From assembly GCA_946615865.1 (NCBI GenBank), contig CAMOIJ010000015.1, positions 1 to 53,967 of the forward strand: a DNA stretch of 53,967 nt, in the 5' to 3' direction. Made by a program: the position numbers and the translations under genes. How positions within the stretch are numbered: the stretch's first letter is position 1; each line of letters opens with the position of its first letter. This stretch comes from an uncultured Lachnospiraceae bacterium (GTDB lineage: Bacteria > Bacillota > Clostridia > Lachnospirales > Lachnospiraceae). Shown here one piece after another: positions 15,453 through 25,100 of this stretch. The notes beneath the pieces were generated by a model. That model worked only from the letters and a program-made list of their open reading frames with translations, searched no databases and was not told the DNA's origin.

Positions 15453-15974
15453 TCACTGCTTCTTGCCGGCAAGAAACATGGTAAGGCTTCGTCCCTCTAC
15501 CTTAGGGGTCTTGTCCACTGAAGCGCAGTCCTTAAGCGCATCCGCGAAATCCGTCAGGATGTGCGCGCTCTGCTGCATGTGGGCCATTTCACGTCCGCGG
15601 AAGCGGAGCGTCACCTTCACGCGGTCGCCCTTTGTGAGGAACTTTCTCGCCGCGTTGATCTTGGTCTGAAGATCGTTGGTGTCGATATTGGGAGACATGC
15701 GGATCTCCTTGATCTCGACCGTGTGCTGCTTCTTCTTGGCGTCCTTCTCTTTTCTGGTCTTTTCATATTTGTACTTGCCGTAGTCGATGATCTTGCACAC
15801 CGGCGGCTTGGCACCGGGAGAGATCTTAACCAGATCAAGATCTGCCTCTTCAGCCAGTTTTCTCGCTTCGAGAGCGGACATGATGCCGAGCATCTCGCCG
15901 TCAGGGCCGATCACTCGGACTTCCCTGTCGCGAATCTGTTCATTAATGAATAAATTGTCGTTATTGTTTCTGAT
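15453..15974 (-). CDS. infC: Translation initiation factor IF-3, probable AUC start
   Basis: 173-residue IF-3 with both domains. The N-terminal domain begins INEQIRDREVRVIGPDGEMLG, followed by the linker rich in Lys (KYEKTRKEKDAKKKQ) and the C-terminal domain with VKVTLRFRGREM. The upstream GTG at 15989 is a poor start because the strong GGAGGG site falls within its next codons. The codon at proper distance (8 bases) from that site is ATC at 15972-15974. Rare AUU or AUC starts are the classic basis of IF-3 autoregulation. The factor binds the 30S subunit and selects initiator tRNA and start codons. First gene of the operon, behind a 200-base leader. Confidence 0.93.
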   Translation of the reverse strand: MRNNNDNLFINEQIRDREVRVIGPDGEMLGIMSALEARKLAEEADLDLVKISPGAKPPVCKIIDYGKYKYEKTRKEKDAKKKQHTVEIKEIRMSPNIDTNDLQTKINAARKFLTKGDRVKVTLRFRGREMAHMQQSAHILTDFADALKDCASVDKTPKVEGRSLTMFLAGKKQ

Positions 15975-16173
15975 TGTTGTACCCTCCACAACTTAAGACA
16001 AAAGAAAACAGCGGCACAATCCGTACCGCTGTCAACAAATCCCGTTTCCTCACAGCTCATTTCTCCCGGAAACAGCTGCCGGATCAAAGATTGGTATTAA
16101 CCTCAAAAGCTTTCGCCGTTGGGTGAGAGCGGTAACTCTTCTTTCTTGTACCAATTACGTGTTTTTCACGTAC
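15975..16173 (-). promoter_or_regulatory. infC leader with attenuator, L20-leader-like
   Basis: About 200 bases lie between the promoter and infC without a gene. The RNA contains a TACGTG/CACGTA hairpin near its 5' end, a middle region that can pair in more than one way, and a terminator at 16000-16032 (ACAGCGG/CCGCTGT followed by TTTTCTTTT) just before the infC ribosome site. The layout fits L20-mediated transcription attenuation known for Firmicutes infC operons. I did not fold it computationally. Confidence 0.65.
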
Positions 16174-16179
16174 CAAATT

Positions 16180-16208
16180 ACAATATCACTCAGTCTTCTC
16201 ACTGTCAA
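16180..16208 (-). promoter_or_regulatory. Promoter of the infC operon
   Basis: TTGACA and TATTGT on the minus strand with a 17-base spacer. Confidence 0.85.
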
Positions 16209-16231
16209 GCGGTAACTTTGACTTTTTTGCC

Positions 16232-16248
16232 AAAACAGTGACTGTTTT
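16232..16248 (-). terminator. Possible weak terminator after the small membrane protein
   Basis: AAAACAGT-G-ACTGTTTT palindrome overlapping the stop region of the preceding minus-strand gene. No clean U tract follows. Confidence 0.35.
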
Positions 16249-16486
16249 ACCGGTTAGTGAACTTTCCTATGCACCAGCTGAAGATCCACAGAAAGATCGG
16301 CACCGCAATAGTCATTCCCAGGCTGAAGCGGAACAGTCTGCCCGAGCCTCCCGTTCCGATCAGGGCGCTCACAAAAGTAAGAATATAGAGTCCCACCAAA
16401 AGAACGATGCCGATCACGGCAGCCACTCTCTTCGCGGTCCAGGGCGCTTTTTCCGGTGCGTTTCCGTTTTCAGAAATGTTGCTCAT
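16247..16486 (-). CDS. Small two-helix membrane protein, unknown
   Basis: 79-residue protein with a polar N-terminus (MSNISENGNAPEKAPWTAKR), helix one at about residues 20-43 (VAAVIGIVLLVGLYILTFVSA), a Gly-rich turn, helix two at 53-74 and a basic tail. The start overlaps the HAD gene stop by one base (TAATG) and GGAGG lies in the HAD 3' end, so it is translated. No family recognised. Similar short Clostridia membrane proteins follow HAD hydrolases, but no function can be stated. Confidence 0.75.
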   Translation of the reverse strand: MSNISENGNAPEKAPWTAKRVAAVIGIVLLVGLYILTFVSALIGTGGSGRLFRFSLGMTIAVPIFLWIFSWCIGKFTNR

Positions 16487-17094
16487 TAAGATTCCTCCAA
16501 TAGCGCCCGCAGATCTGACGCCGCCTGCTCATGGTCCCTTACCTGAATTGTCTGAATCCCGAATTTCCTCGCAGCGGCAAGGTTGTCCTCCAGGTCGTCC
16601 AGGAACACGCATTTTGACGGGTCCAGATCGTACTTGTCGATAAGGATCTGATAGAAAGCCGGATCTGGCTTGATCACATTGTAGTCGCAGGACAGAAGTC
16701 CCCCGTCCATATACGGAAGGAAATCCATAGCGTCCTCATTGTCCCTCGCCACTTTCATGGAATAGTTAGACAGGTACAGGACTCTTCTCCCGCTCTCCTT
16801 TATTTCCCTTATCCACGGGATCGATGTATCCAGCCTGTACACGACGCCATGGATATTCTTCATGCAGGACCGGATCTCCTTTTCAAGTTCCGGAGTGTCC
16901 TGCACAAAGCGGTCGATCACTTCCTCGTCACTGAGGAGCCCTATGTCGAACTCTTTCCAGTTGTGATTTCTGAGCGTACTGTCGAGGAGCCTTTGGCACA
17001 TCTCATGAGAATAGCCGAACTGTTCAAAAAAGTGTATTCTGCCAAGCCCGACAAGGACGCCGCCAATATCAAAAATTACTGTATCGATCTTCAT
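16486..17094 (-). CDS. HAD-superfamily (IA) hydrolase
   Basis: 202-residue phosphatase-like protein close in pattern to YihX (sugar 1-phosphatase). Motif I is FDIGGVLVGLGR (residues 9-20, nucleophile Asp9; the second Asp is replaced by Gly, as in this subgroup), motif II is LYLSNYS, motif III Lys is in VIKPDPAFY and motif IV is CVFLDDLEDNLAAA. A helical cap lies between motifs I and II (residues 20-85). The gene starts 4 bases after purA and is co-transcribed with purB-purA. The substrate is unknown; a phosphorylated sugar or nucleotide is plausible. Confidence 0.9.
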   Translation of the reverse strand: MKIDTVIFDIGGVLVGLGRIHFFEQFGYSHEMCQRLLDSTLRNHNWKEFDIGLLSDEEVIDRFVQDTPELEKEIRSCMKNIHGVVYRLDTSIPWIREIKESGRRVLYLSNYSMKVARDNEDAMDFLPYMDGGLLSCDYNVIKPDPAFYQILIDKYDLDPSKCVFLDDLEDNLAAARKFGIQTIQVRDHEQAASDLRALLEES

Positions 17095-17098
17095 AATA

Positions 17099-18397
17099 TC
17101 ACTTTTTGCTGAGCGCGGATTCGCGGTAAATAATGTCGTCTCTTCCGGGTCCGTTGGATACCATTGTGATCGGATAGCCGATCTGCTGCTCTATAAACTC
17201 GATATAATCTCTGCAGTTCTCCGGAAGATCTTCATACTTTCTGATCCCCCTGATGTCGCACTTCCAGCCGGGGAGTTTCTTCCACACCGGTTTCGCTTTT
17301 TTGAGTACATGTGTGACGGGAAACTCTGTAGTCTCTACCCCGTCGATCTCATAAGCGACGCACACCGGTATCTCGTCCAGATACCCAAGAACATCGAGCA
17401 CAGTGAACGCCACATCAGTTGCGCCCTGCAGGCGGCATCCGTATTTGGAGGCTACGCAGTCGTACCAGCCCACTCTTCTGGGTCTTCCTGTGGTCGCGCC
17501 GTACTCGCCGCCGTCTCCGCCTCTTCTGCGCAGTTCTTCTGCTTCACTTCCGAATATCTCGGAAGTGAATTCTCCCGCTCCAACCGCGGAAGAATATGCT
17601 TTGTTGACGACCACGATCTTCTCAATGGCGTAGGGCGGGATTCCCGCACCGATCGCGCCGTATGCTGCCAGCGTGCTGGATGAAGTGACCATGGGATAGA
17701 TACCGTGGTCGGGATCTTTCATGGTGCCGAGCTGACCCTCAAGAAGGATCGTCTTTCCCTCTTTGATGGCTCTCTCCAGGTACTCGGCGACATTTCCCAC
17801 GTAGGGAGCGATCATGTCGCGATACTCCAGCAGCGTATTCAGAAGATCCTTCTGGTCGATGGGATCTTTATGATAGAGATTCACCAGAAGGATGTCTTTT
17901 TTGACACAGACGTCCTCGATCTTCTCCGCAAGGACTGCCTCGTCCTGAAACAGCTCGTTGACCTGGAAGCCGATCTTTGCATACTTGTCGGAATAGAAAG
18001 GCGCGATGCCCGACTTGGTGGAACCGAAGGATTTTCCTGCCAGTCTCTCCTCCTCAAGCTGGTCGAAAAGGATGTGATAAGGCATCACGATCTGGCAGCG
18101 GTCCGAGATCATCAGCTGCGGCGCCGGAACTCCCTTTTTGGTGATCTCCTGAACCTCTTTAAAGAGAAGCGGGACATTCAGCGCGACTCCGTTTCCGATA
18201 ATGTTCATCACATCCTGATGAAAAACGCCGGACGGCAATGTGTGGAGCGCGAATTTGCCGTACTGATTGACGATCGTGTGTCCCGCGTTGGCGCCGCCCT
18301 GAAATCGGATCACGACGTCAGCGGTATCAGCCAGCATATCCGTGATCTTGCCTTTTCCCTCGTCGCCCCAGTTCGCGCCTACGACAGCTTTAACCAT
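17099..18397 (-). CDS. purA: Adenylosuccinate synthetase
   Basis: 432-residue enzyme joining IMP and aspartate with GTP hydrolysis to give adenylosuccinate. Hallmarks are the N-terminal P-loop-like GANWGDEGKGKITDMLA, QGGANAGHTIV, GATTGRPRRVGWYD and FIEQQIGYPITMVSNGPGRDD at the end. The ATG at 18397 follows AAAGGAGG; the extra 59 codons upstream lack conserved sequence. It follows purB by 74 bases, so the two steps from IMP to AMP are encoded together. Confidence 0.98.
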   Translation of the reverse strand: MVKAVVGANWGDEGKGKITDMLADTADVVIRFQGGANAGHTIVNQYGKFALHTLPSGVFHQDVMNIIGNGVALNVPLLFKEVQEITKKGVPAPQLMISDRCQIVMPYHILFDQLEEERLAGKSFGSTKSGIAPFYSDKYAKIGFQVNELFQDEAVLAEKIEDVCVKKDILLVNLYHKDPIDQKDLLNTLLEYRDMIAPYVGNVAEYLERAIKEGKTILLEGQLGTMKDPDHGIYPMVTSSSTLAAYGAIGAGIPPYAIEKIVVVNKAYSSAVGAGEFTSEIFGSEAEELRRRGGDGGEYGATTGRPRRVGWYDCVASKYGCRLQGATDVAFTVLDVLGYLDEIPVCVAYEIDGVETTEFPVTHVLKKAKPVWKKLPGWKCDIRGIRKYEDLPENCRDYIEFIEQQIGYPITMVSNGPGRDDIIYRESALSKK

Positions 18398-18471
18398 ATC
18401 TTCCTCCTTTGGCCGGCAGAATAACTGCTTTCTGCCCTTTATTGCGAATTGACGGATTTGCTCTGTTTTGA

Positions 18472-19905
18472 TCAGACGTTGATCTCGGCCTTTTCTCCGA
18501 GAATGTCTTTGTTTGCTTCCAGCACAGGCCTGATCACATCCCTGAGAAATCTCTCCACCTGGTGAGGCGCGCATCCGATATAACGGGAAGGCTCCATAGA
18601 TTTCTGAAGTTCCTCAATACTCATGTGGAAGGCAGGGTCTGCCGCGATCAGTTCAAGCAGGTTGTTGTCTTTACCTTCTTCCTTCACGCGTCTTCCGGCC
18701 TCCATGGACAGTTCGCGGATCCTCTCGTGGAGTTCCTGTCTGTCTCCGCCCGCCTTTACTGCGTCCATCATGATGTTCTCCGTCGCCATGAAGGGCAGTT
18801 CCGACATGAGGCGCTTCTCGATGACCTTGGGATAAACCTTGAGGCCGTCCGTGACATTCAGACACAGATCGAGCACGCCGTCGATGGCGAGGAATCCTTC
18901 CGGAATGGAAAGTCTCTTATTGGCGGAATCATCGAGCGTCCTCTCAAACCACTGAGTTCCCGCTGTTACCGCGGGGTTGAGGACATCGATCATCACATAT
19001 CTGGAGAGCGAGCAGATCCTCTCACTGCGCATGGGATTTCTCTTGTACGCCATTGCGCTTGATCCGATCTGGCTCTTCTCGAAGGGCTCTTCCACTTCCT
19101 TGAGGTGCTGGAGAAGGCGGATGTCTGTTCCAAGCTTCATAGCTGCGGAAGCGACGATGCCCAGTGCATTTAAAACGATGGTGTCCACAAGTCTGGGATA
19201 AGTCTGGCCGGATACGGGAACACAGCCGTCGAATCCCATCTTCTCAGCGATCATGGGATCAAGGCGATCCACCTTATCGAGATCTCCGTCAAACAGTTCG
19301 AGGAATGAGGCCTGCGTGCCCGTGGTCCCCTTGCTTCCCAGAAGTTTAAGGTTTCCAAGCACATGTTCCACCTCGACAAGCGCAAGGTAGAATTCCTGCA
19401 TCCAGAGAGTCGCTCTTTTGCCCACAGTTGTAGGCTGAGCAGGCTGGAAATGTGTAAATCCCAGAGTGGGAAGACTCTTATATTCGTCAGCGAACTTAGC
19501 CAGTTCCGCCAAAACATTGATCAGTTTGCGGCGAACAAGCCTAAGCGCTTCTCTCATGATGATGACATCAGTGTTGTCTCCGACATAGCAGCTTGTTGCG
19601 CCGAGATGGATAATTCCCTTCGCCTTGGGGCACTGCAGTCCGTATGCGTAGACATGACTCATGACGTCGTGACGGACCACTTTCTCTCTTGCTTTGGCTT
19701 CTTCATAGTTAATATCATCCGCATGGGCTTTGAGTTCGGAGATCTGCTCATCTGTGATGGGCAGTCCGAGCTCCTGCTCCGTCTCAGCCAGCGCGATCCA
19801 CAGTTTTCTCCAGGTCCTGAATTTCATATCCGGAGAAAAGATGTACTGCATCTCTTTGCTCGCGTATCTCTCGGAGAGCGGGCTCACATATCTGTCATTG
19901 GCCAT
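18472..19905 (-). CDS. purB: Adenylosuccinate lyase
   Basis: 477-residue fumarase/aspartase-superfamily enzyme that releases fumarate from adenylosuccinate and from SAICAR. The family signature GSSAMAYKRNPMRSE is near residues 282-296; the catalytic His region LGFTHFQPAQPTTVGKR is around 150-166. AAAGGAAAACAGG precedes the ATG. First gene of purB-purA-HAD-small membrane protein. Confidence 0.97.
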   Translation of the reverse strand: MANDRYVSPLSERYASKEMQYIFSPDMKFRTWRKLWIALAETEQELGLPITDEQISELKAHADDINYEEAKAREKVVRHDVMSHVYAYGLQCPKAKGIIHLGATSCYVGDNTDVIIMREALRLVRRKLINVLAELAKFADEYKSLPTLGFTHFQPAQPTTVGKRATLWMQEFYLALVEVEHVLGNLKLLGSKGTTGTQASFLELFDGDLDKVDRLDPMIAEKMGFDGCVPVSGQTYPRLVDTIVLNALGIVASAAMKLGTDIRLLQHLKEVEEPFEKSQIGSSAMAYKRNPMRSERICSLSRYVMIDVLNPAVTAGTQWFERTLDDSANKRLSIPEGFLAIDGVLDLCLNVTDGLKVYPKVIEKRLMSELPFMATENIMMDAVKAGGDRQELHERIRELSMEAGRRVKEEGKDNNLLELIAADPAFHMSIEELQKSMEPSRYIGCAPHQVERFLRDVIRPVLEANKDILGEKAEINV

Positions 19906-19974
19906 TCCTGTTTTCCTTTCTAGAACTGATCAAAAATCCATAAGGTTTTTACACCTTATTCAACAACGTAATAC

Positions 19975-20002
19975 AGTATAACAATATTTTTCCCGATTTC
20001 AA
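19975..20002 (-). promoter_or_regulatory. Promoter of purB
   Basis: TTGAAA and TATACT on the minus strand, 16-base spacer. Located about 70 bases before the purB ATG. Confidence 0.7.
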
Positions 20003-20042
20003 TAAAAGGATTGTTCAAGATCCTGCTCAGGTCCTTAATTTC

Positions 20043-20882
20043 CTAGAAAGAAGGCGCATTGTCTTCCCTGAAGCGGTCCCGCAGTTCACGGACCCTCTGC
20101 AGGGCATAATTATCGAAAGATCTCGCCTGTCCGTTCCGGAGATAGACCTGCATCCGCTTGCTCTGACGGCCGGCCGTTCCGTTCTTCCATTCCTTCTCCG
20201 CCGCTTTCGAGGCTTCGGCCAGCTCCCTTGCGGGGTCCTCCAGTTCCGGGTGCTCGTCTATGAAGGTTTTATACTCCTCTTCAGGGATTGAAAAGCGAAG
20301 CGCCGCAAGATATCTGACACAGTTCTGCCTGCTTCCGGAGAGCCTCCAGGCTTTTCCGTAACAGTCCGCCGCCTCCGCATATCGAAAGCCCTGCGCATAG
20401 AGAAGCCCCTTCTCTGCCCAGATCCTTCCTCTCATTTCCCTCTCAAGTTCGGGCAGTTCAGCCTCGATCCCGTCCATCAACTCGATAGCCTGGGTGATAT
20501 GTCCTCTGGAAGCCGCGAATTTCGCCTCGCTCAGTCTCCTGTGGAAGGGCTCCATTCCTTTTCCGGATGAGATCGACGCACGGATCCTCTCTATTTCGGC
20601 CGTGCTCTGATATCCCACATACAGAAGGAGCACAGAGGCGAAGTCCTCGACCGCGCACCTTCCCCGCAGCAGTGATCTCAGCTGGGAAGCCAGTTCGGCG
20701 AGCCCGCAGGACTCCTCGAGCCACACTAAAAGCTCGTGGTCCATAAAGTCTTCGTCCAGAAAAGAGGCGCACTGGGCTATGGAATAGCACAATTCCTCTA
20801 CAGTATAGACATTCCGGTCTATTACCCTGATCCGGTAGGGCTTCTCTGCGATACGCCCTGTTGTCAAAATACACCTACCCAT
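20043..20882 (-). CDS. TPR-like protein of the Hsp70-like ATPase cluster, unknown
   Basis: 279-residue soluble protein without signal peptide. After a short beta-rich start (CILTTGRIAEKPYRIRVIDRN) it is mostly helical. The central part has TPR-like pairs, clearest at ERRL-type helices around residues 115-190 (SRGHITQAIELMDGIEAELP, then AEKGLLYAQGFRYAEAADCYGKAWRL). The C-terminus is basic. ATG at 20882 is chosen because AGGAG lies 10 bases upstream; a TTG nine bases earlier sits too close. The start overlaps the ATPase-like gene by 8 bases, so the products are probably made together. Likely a protein-interaction subunit; no function known. Confidence 0.75.
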   Translation of the reverse strand: MGRCILTTGRIAEKPYRIRVIDRNVYTVEELCYSIAQCASFLDEDFMDHELLVWLEESCGLAELASQLRSLLRGRCAVEDFASVLLLYVGYQSTAEIERIRASISSGKGMEPFHRRLSEAKFAASRGHITQAIELMDGIEAELPELEREMRGRIWAEKGLLYAQGFRYAEAADCYGKAWRLSGSRQNCVRYLAALRFSIPEEEYKTFIDEHPELEDPARELAEASKAAEKEWKNGTAGRQSKRMQVYLRNGQARSFDNYALQRVRELRDRFREDNAPSF

Positions 20883-22137
20883 AGATGGCAATCTCCTGTT
20901 CCCATTTCATTCCCGTGGAGGGGAAGATCTCTCCGAATCCCAGATCCTCCGCTTCCAGTTTCATCCTGTCCGCGGATACCATGCTGAGCCTGATCCTGAG
21001 TCTCGTGGCTGCCCTCGGCCTCTGCGGCATATTTTCCAGTTTTACAGCGATCTCCCGCTCATTTCCCCGGTCTACGGAAGTCTCTAAAAAGACGATCTCA
21101 TCGCCGTCCTCCAAAAGGACGTCTATCTGCGCGGCTGCATCGTACCATGCGGCGCCCGCGTCCAGGAGCGCCTGATAGACCGTTCTGCCCTTTTTGAGGC
21201 ACTCCATGCCGATGTTGCAGCGGAGCGCGTCCCTGCTCAGATAGAAATACTTGTCAGCTTTGGAGGCAAGTCCGCAAGCCGCCATTGTGCTGTCGGCCGC
21301 GCCCTTGCTGTAAAGTGTGTCTCCCTGAAATGCCCGCCGTCCCCGGCAGATCAGGTTCAGGGAATCCTTCATCCATCCGCCTGCAAGCGCTCTCCCCGTG
21401 AGATAGGCTGCGGAAAATTCATGTTCCTGCATCAGTTCCCTGACCGCCGTGAAGAGCAGCCTGTCTTTCTCCGCTGCGTCAGCATCAGCCGGCAGCTCCA
21501 TGTGCCGCTCCTGCGGAAAGCACACTATAGGCCTCGTCTTTTTGTTAAAGGAGAGCGTGTAGAGCACCAGTTCCGAGTCGGACCATCCGTCCACCAGAAG
21601 CACCGACTGCCTGCGCTGTTCTTCGTCCTGCATGAGCACATAATGATAGAAGGACTTGATATGCTCCTCATAGGCCACTTTGTCAAAACCCGGGAAGAGC
21701 GCCTCTGCAGCCTTTCTCAGAATCTCAGCATTTGTTGTATCCATATCCTCGGTCGTAAAGGTGAGGGCCTCAATCTCCTCAGCGGTCACCTCTTTTGACA
21801 GAAGGCTCATACAGTAGCCCAGGAAAGAGATCAGGATCTGCAGATGATCATTGTTCCCGTCTTCCCTCGCATTGGCGAGAAGATGTGTCAAAGGCTCCTT
21901 TCCGCGCTCGGCGGACAGATTCAGAGCATCATTTCCAAAGAACCATTTGCCGCTCTCGGGATCCTGAAAAGCCGCTGCCGGGATATCGAACTCCTCGCCT
22001 CCAGTGATATAAGAAAAAGTATGGGGATCCATCCCCGCCGTGAGTCTTCGCGTGTTCAGATAGGAAATCTGGCAGAAAGTCTCCCCGATATCGATCCCCA
22101 GAAGGTATTTTTTCTCAGGTAGTCTGGTAAATAACAT
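20875..22137 (-). CDS. Actin/Hsp70-fold ATPase-like protein (DUF5716-like)
   Basis: 420-residue protein with the ASKHA nucleotide-fold pattern: phosphate-1 loop LLGIDIGETFCQISYL (residues 12-27), Hsp70-like WFFGNDAL (65-72), phosphate-2 loop VLLVDGWSDSELVLYTL (179-195) and an adenosine-type motif YLTGRALAGGWM (245-256). It lacks the Hsp70 substrate domain; the C-terminus (about 330-420) is beta-rich. Believed to match DUF5716 from memory. It overlaps the large upstream gene by 23 bases and the downstream TPR-like gene by 8. The predicted role is a nucleotide-dependent chaperone or assembly ATPase; biochemical function unknown. Confidence 0.75.
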   Translation of the reverse strand: MLFTRLPEKKYLLGIDIGETFCQISYLNTRRLTAGMDPHTFSYITGGEEFDIPAAAFQDPESGKWFFGNDALNLSAERGKEPLTHLLANAREDGNNDHLQILISFLGYCMSLLSKEVTAEEIEALTFTTEDMDTTNAEILRKAAEALFPGFDKVAYEEHIKSFYHYVLMQDEEQRRQSVLLVDGWSDSELVLYTLSFNKKTRPIVCFPQERHMELPADADAAEKDRLLFTAVRELMQEHEFSAAYLTGRALAGGWMKDSLNLICRGRRAFQGDTLYSKGAADSTMAACGLASKADKYFYLSRDALRCNIGMECLKKGRTVYQALLDAGAAWYDAAAQIDVLLEDGDEIVFLETSVDRGNEREIAVKLENMPQRPRAATRLRIRLSMVSADRMKLEAEDLGFGEIFPSTGMKWEQEIAIYG

Positions 22138-25100
22138 CGTTTTCCTCCTCCGCGCCGAAGAGCGCGGCTGTCAGATACTCCTTTTTCGTGTACTCGCTGA
22201 GCAGCTGCACTGTCTTTTCGCGCTCTCTGAGCGCAGCGGCTCTGGAGATCGCGTCAATCTGAGCGAACCGGTCCGTCTGCGCCTGGTCGATCCTCGCGTC
22301 CTGTCCGATGGTGCCGCTCTCCACAATATTCTTCTCCTCGGGATCGTCGGTGATAAAATAGTGCACCTGCTCCCCATAGAACAGGAAGAAGGAACTCACA
22401 TAGAATCCCCGCACCATCTCCTTCATTTCTCTTGCCATAAAGGGGTCCTGCCTGCCGCCTCTTTCCAGCGCGCAGTGAATGACTACATGGCCCCTTGCGC
22501 CCCTGACTCCCGCCGGATTATGATACTCGATCATTGTCTCCCGGTCATACAGCCTGAGCGCAGGCCCTGCTCCGGCGAACTGCCGATAGAAAGGGAAAAC
22601 GATCTCCTCCCTGAGTAGAGAAATCATAAATCTCTTAGCCGTGTCCGCCTCGCCCTCTGTGAAACTGTCCGTTCTGTCCGCAAGAGTCTTAAGATAAGCC
22701 AGTCTGCAGATCGCGGGAAGAGCATGGCCCTCCCGGTCCGCCATTGTGATCAGCTTCATAATGTCGGAGTCCATAGAACGCCACTCGGCAAAAACATAGT
22801 GACAATACTGGGATATACCTGCAGCCGCCAGCGCCCTGTGGTTGTCTCCTCTTCTGTACTGTCTCAAAAGCAGGTCTTCCTGATTGGCGGCCATCTCACC
22901 GCTGAAGAGGATCTGGGACAGCAGTCTGTCTTCCGCCGCGGTAAAGAGCGGGTCTTTATCATCCTCAGCGAATTCCAGGATCGTATCTCTCACCCGCAGA
23001 AGGTCTTTAGTCAGTCCGTTATAGCTGTGAAGGATCAGCGCCAGGACATCGCTTCTGTGGTCCCCGCGCTCGAAAGCCGCCCAGGCGATCTTTCCCGCCT
23101 GTTCCAGTTTCCGCTCATCTTCCCCCGCGTCCGCGGCTGCTCCCAGAGCTGCCGCCGCCAGCAGTTCCGCCGGACACTGGTCTGTACCTCCTGCTGTGAG
23201 CCATTCTGCCGCTTCGGCGTACATTCCGCACCGCGCCATGATCCCGATCGTCCTTACGCGGTCATCGGCACTCAGGTCTCCGGGCTCCAGGGTTCCCGCC
23301 ATTGCCCGCAGTTTCTCCTGATCGCCGGTCCGCTCATAATAATCCATGAGTCTTAGTTTGAGCCTGATCCTGTAAGAGGATGCGATCCCGGAGGATCTCA
23401 CCAGTATCTCACAGTACTGCAGCGTCTCGTCTGTGACTTCAAAGGATTCTCCCGCCGCGCCCGAGATCTCCAGTGCGAAAGGCAGATCCGTCATCTCCTG
23501 AACCGATACCTGATCCGGCGCCTGTACGGGATCCATCATCCTGTCGCAGGTATAGGGCACGCTGGCCGTATATCTGTTGTGCTGCGCGTCCTCAAGAAAG
23601 ATCCGGTTGTCCTCTCCGTAGATCGGGAGCACGCAGTTTCCGTTCTCGATCGGATAAGTCCGCTCTTTGCTGCTCTGCGCGTAGATCGTCACAGCTCTCT
23701 TCATATACAGATGCGTCGTCCGCAAATGCGACAGATAAGAGAGTTTTGTCAGATCCCCGGCATTCTGAGGTCTGATCTGCGCGTCCGTGAGCGCAGCTGT
23801 ATAAAGCGCCGCGAGATTTTCGGACATGCGGTGCTCCGAGATCTGAACCTCCAAAAAGCTCCTTATATCCTCCGCGCACTGCCTGAAAACATCCGGGTAT
23901 CGTTCTCTGTTTTGGTACAAATATCTGTAAAAATATGCTCTGCTGCCGTTCGAGAGCATACTCCCTCTGAATGTATTGCGCATCACGCTGTCCGGAATGA
24001 CTCCCTCGTAATCCTCCGGCATAGACTGCAGGAAGCACTCGGAAAGCCTCATCAGGGACAGTTCCTTGTCCACCGCCCTTGAATACCAGACAAAATAATC
24101 CGGGCCCGTCTTATTGCCCCTTATCAGCAATGTACAGATGCTCTTGAGGATCGCGGGCTGCATCCCGCGCATTCTTTCCTGGCCGTAAGCCGTCGTCAGG
24201 ATACGATAAAGAGACCGCGAAAACTCCCTTCTGCGGTCTGATCTCTCCAGTACGCTCTCCATGGTCTGCGGATCGAGAAGTTCCTTCCTGATCGCATAGA
24301 GAAGCACCTGTCTCTCAAAGGCGTCTCCTCCGTATCTTCCTGTTCTGCGGTCTTCCTGAAGGCTCAGGTAAGAGGGATCCGCGTGGATCATATCCCATGC
24401 TTCCAGATACAGGATGGGACTCCTGCTTCCGTTCATATACTGTTTCTTAAGGAAATTCCAGCGCGCCGGAAGTCCGGGCGCGTACTCGGGAAGGAGCTGC
24501 ATCATCATCCAGGAGATCCTCCAGTCCGAAGGATTCCTTCTGTAGCGCTCCCTGAGGATCCTGCCCACTCTCGGCGTGATGACGTCGGCGTCATTGTAGG
24601 CCAGCGCGGTCAGAAACTGCCTGTAGCAGTACTCAATATCCGACTCGCCTTTGTACTGGCTGTACCCCATTTCAAGCACTTCTCCCGGCGCTGCGCCCGC
24701 AAGCTTTCTCCGAACACTTTCCAGTTCCGTTACAGCCTGATGGATCCGGTTTTCCATAAGAAAGATCTGCGCGGCGTAAAGCCTCGGCAAAATACTGTCT
24801 CTTCGCAGGAACGACAATCTTTTGACCAGTTCGTCCGCCTGTCTGAGCCACTCGCCGTCGTCGACTCCGCTCTCAAGTCCCTGAGCCTGTCTTGCCCACC
24901 CCGTGTGCAGCCGCTCATAGTGGCGCATCATTTCTATAAGGGCTCTTCTGCTCTCCCTCTCCTGCCTCGCTCTGGCGTCGCTCCTTCTCCTGTAAATGAT
25001 CTCCACCGGGATCTGGATCTCCTGATAGGGCGACCGGAAGATGATCCTCCCGAAATTGCGTCCCGCGTGAAGTCTGTGTTTCTCCACTTTATAAGTGAAA

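Noticed and set aside
18398..18574. N-terminal extension of PurA
   Set aside because: Not conserved-looking, and a strong AAAGGAGG site precedes the standard start at 18397.
19906..20042. Purine riboswitch or PurR box upstream of purB
   Set aside because: No paired P1-P3 purine aptamer pattern and no recognisable PurBox pair could be found by eye.
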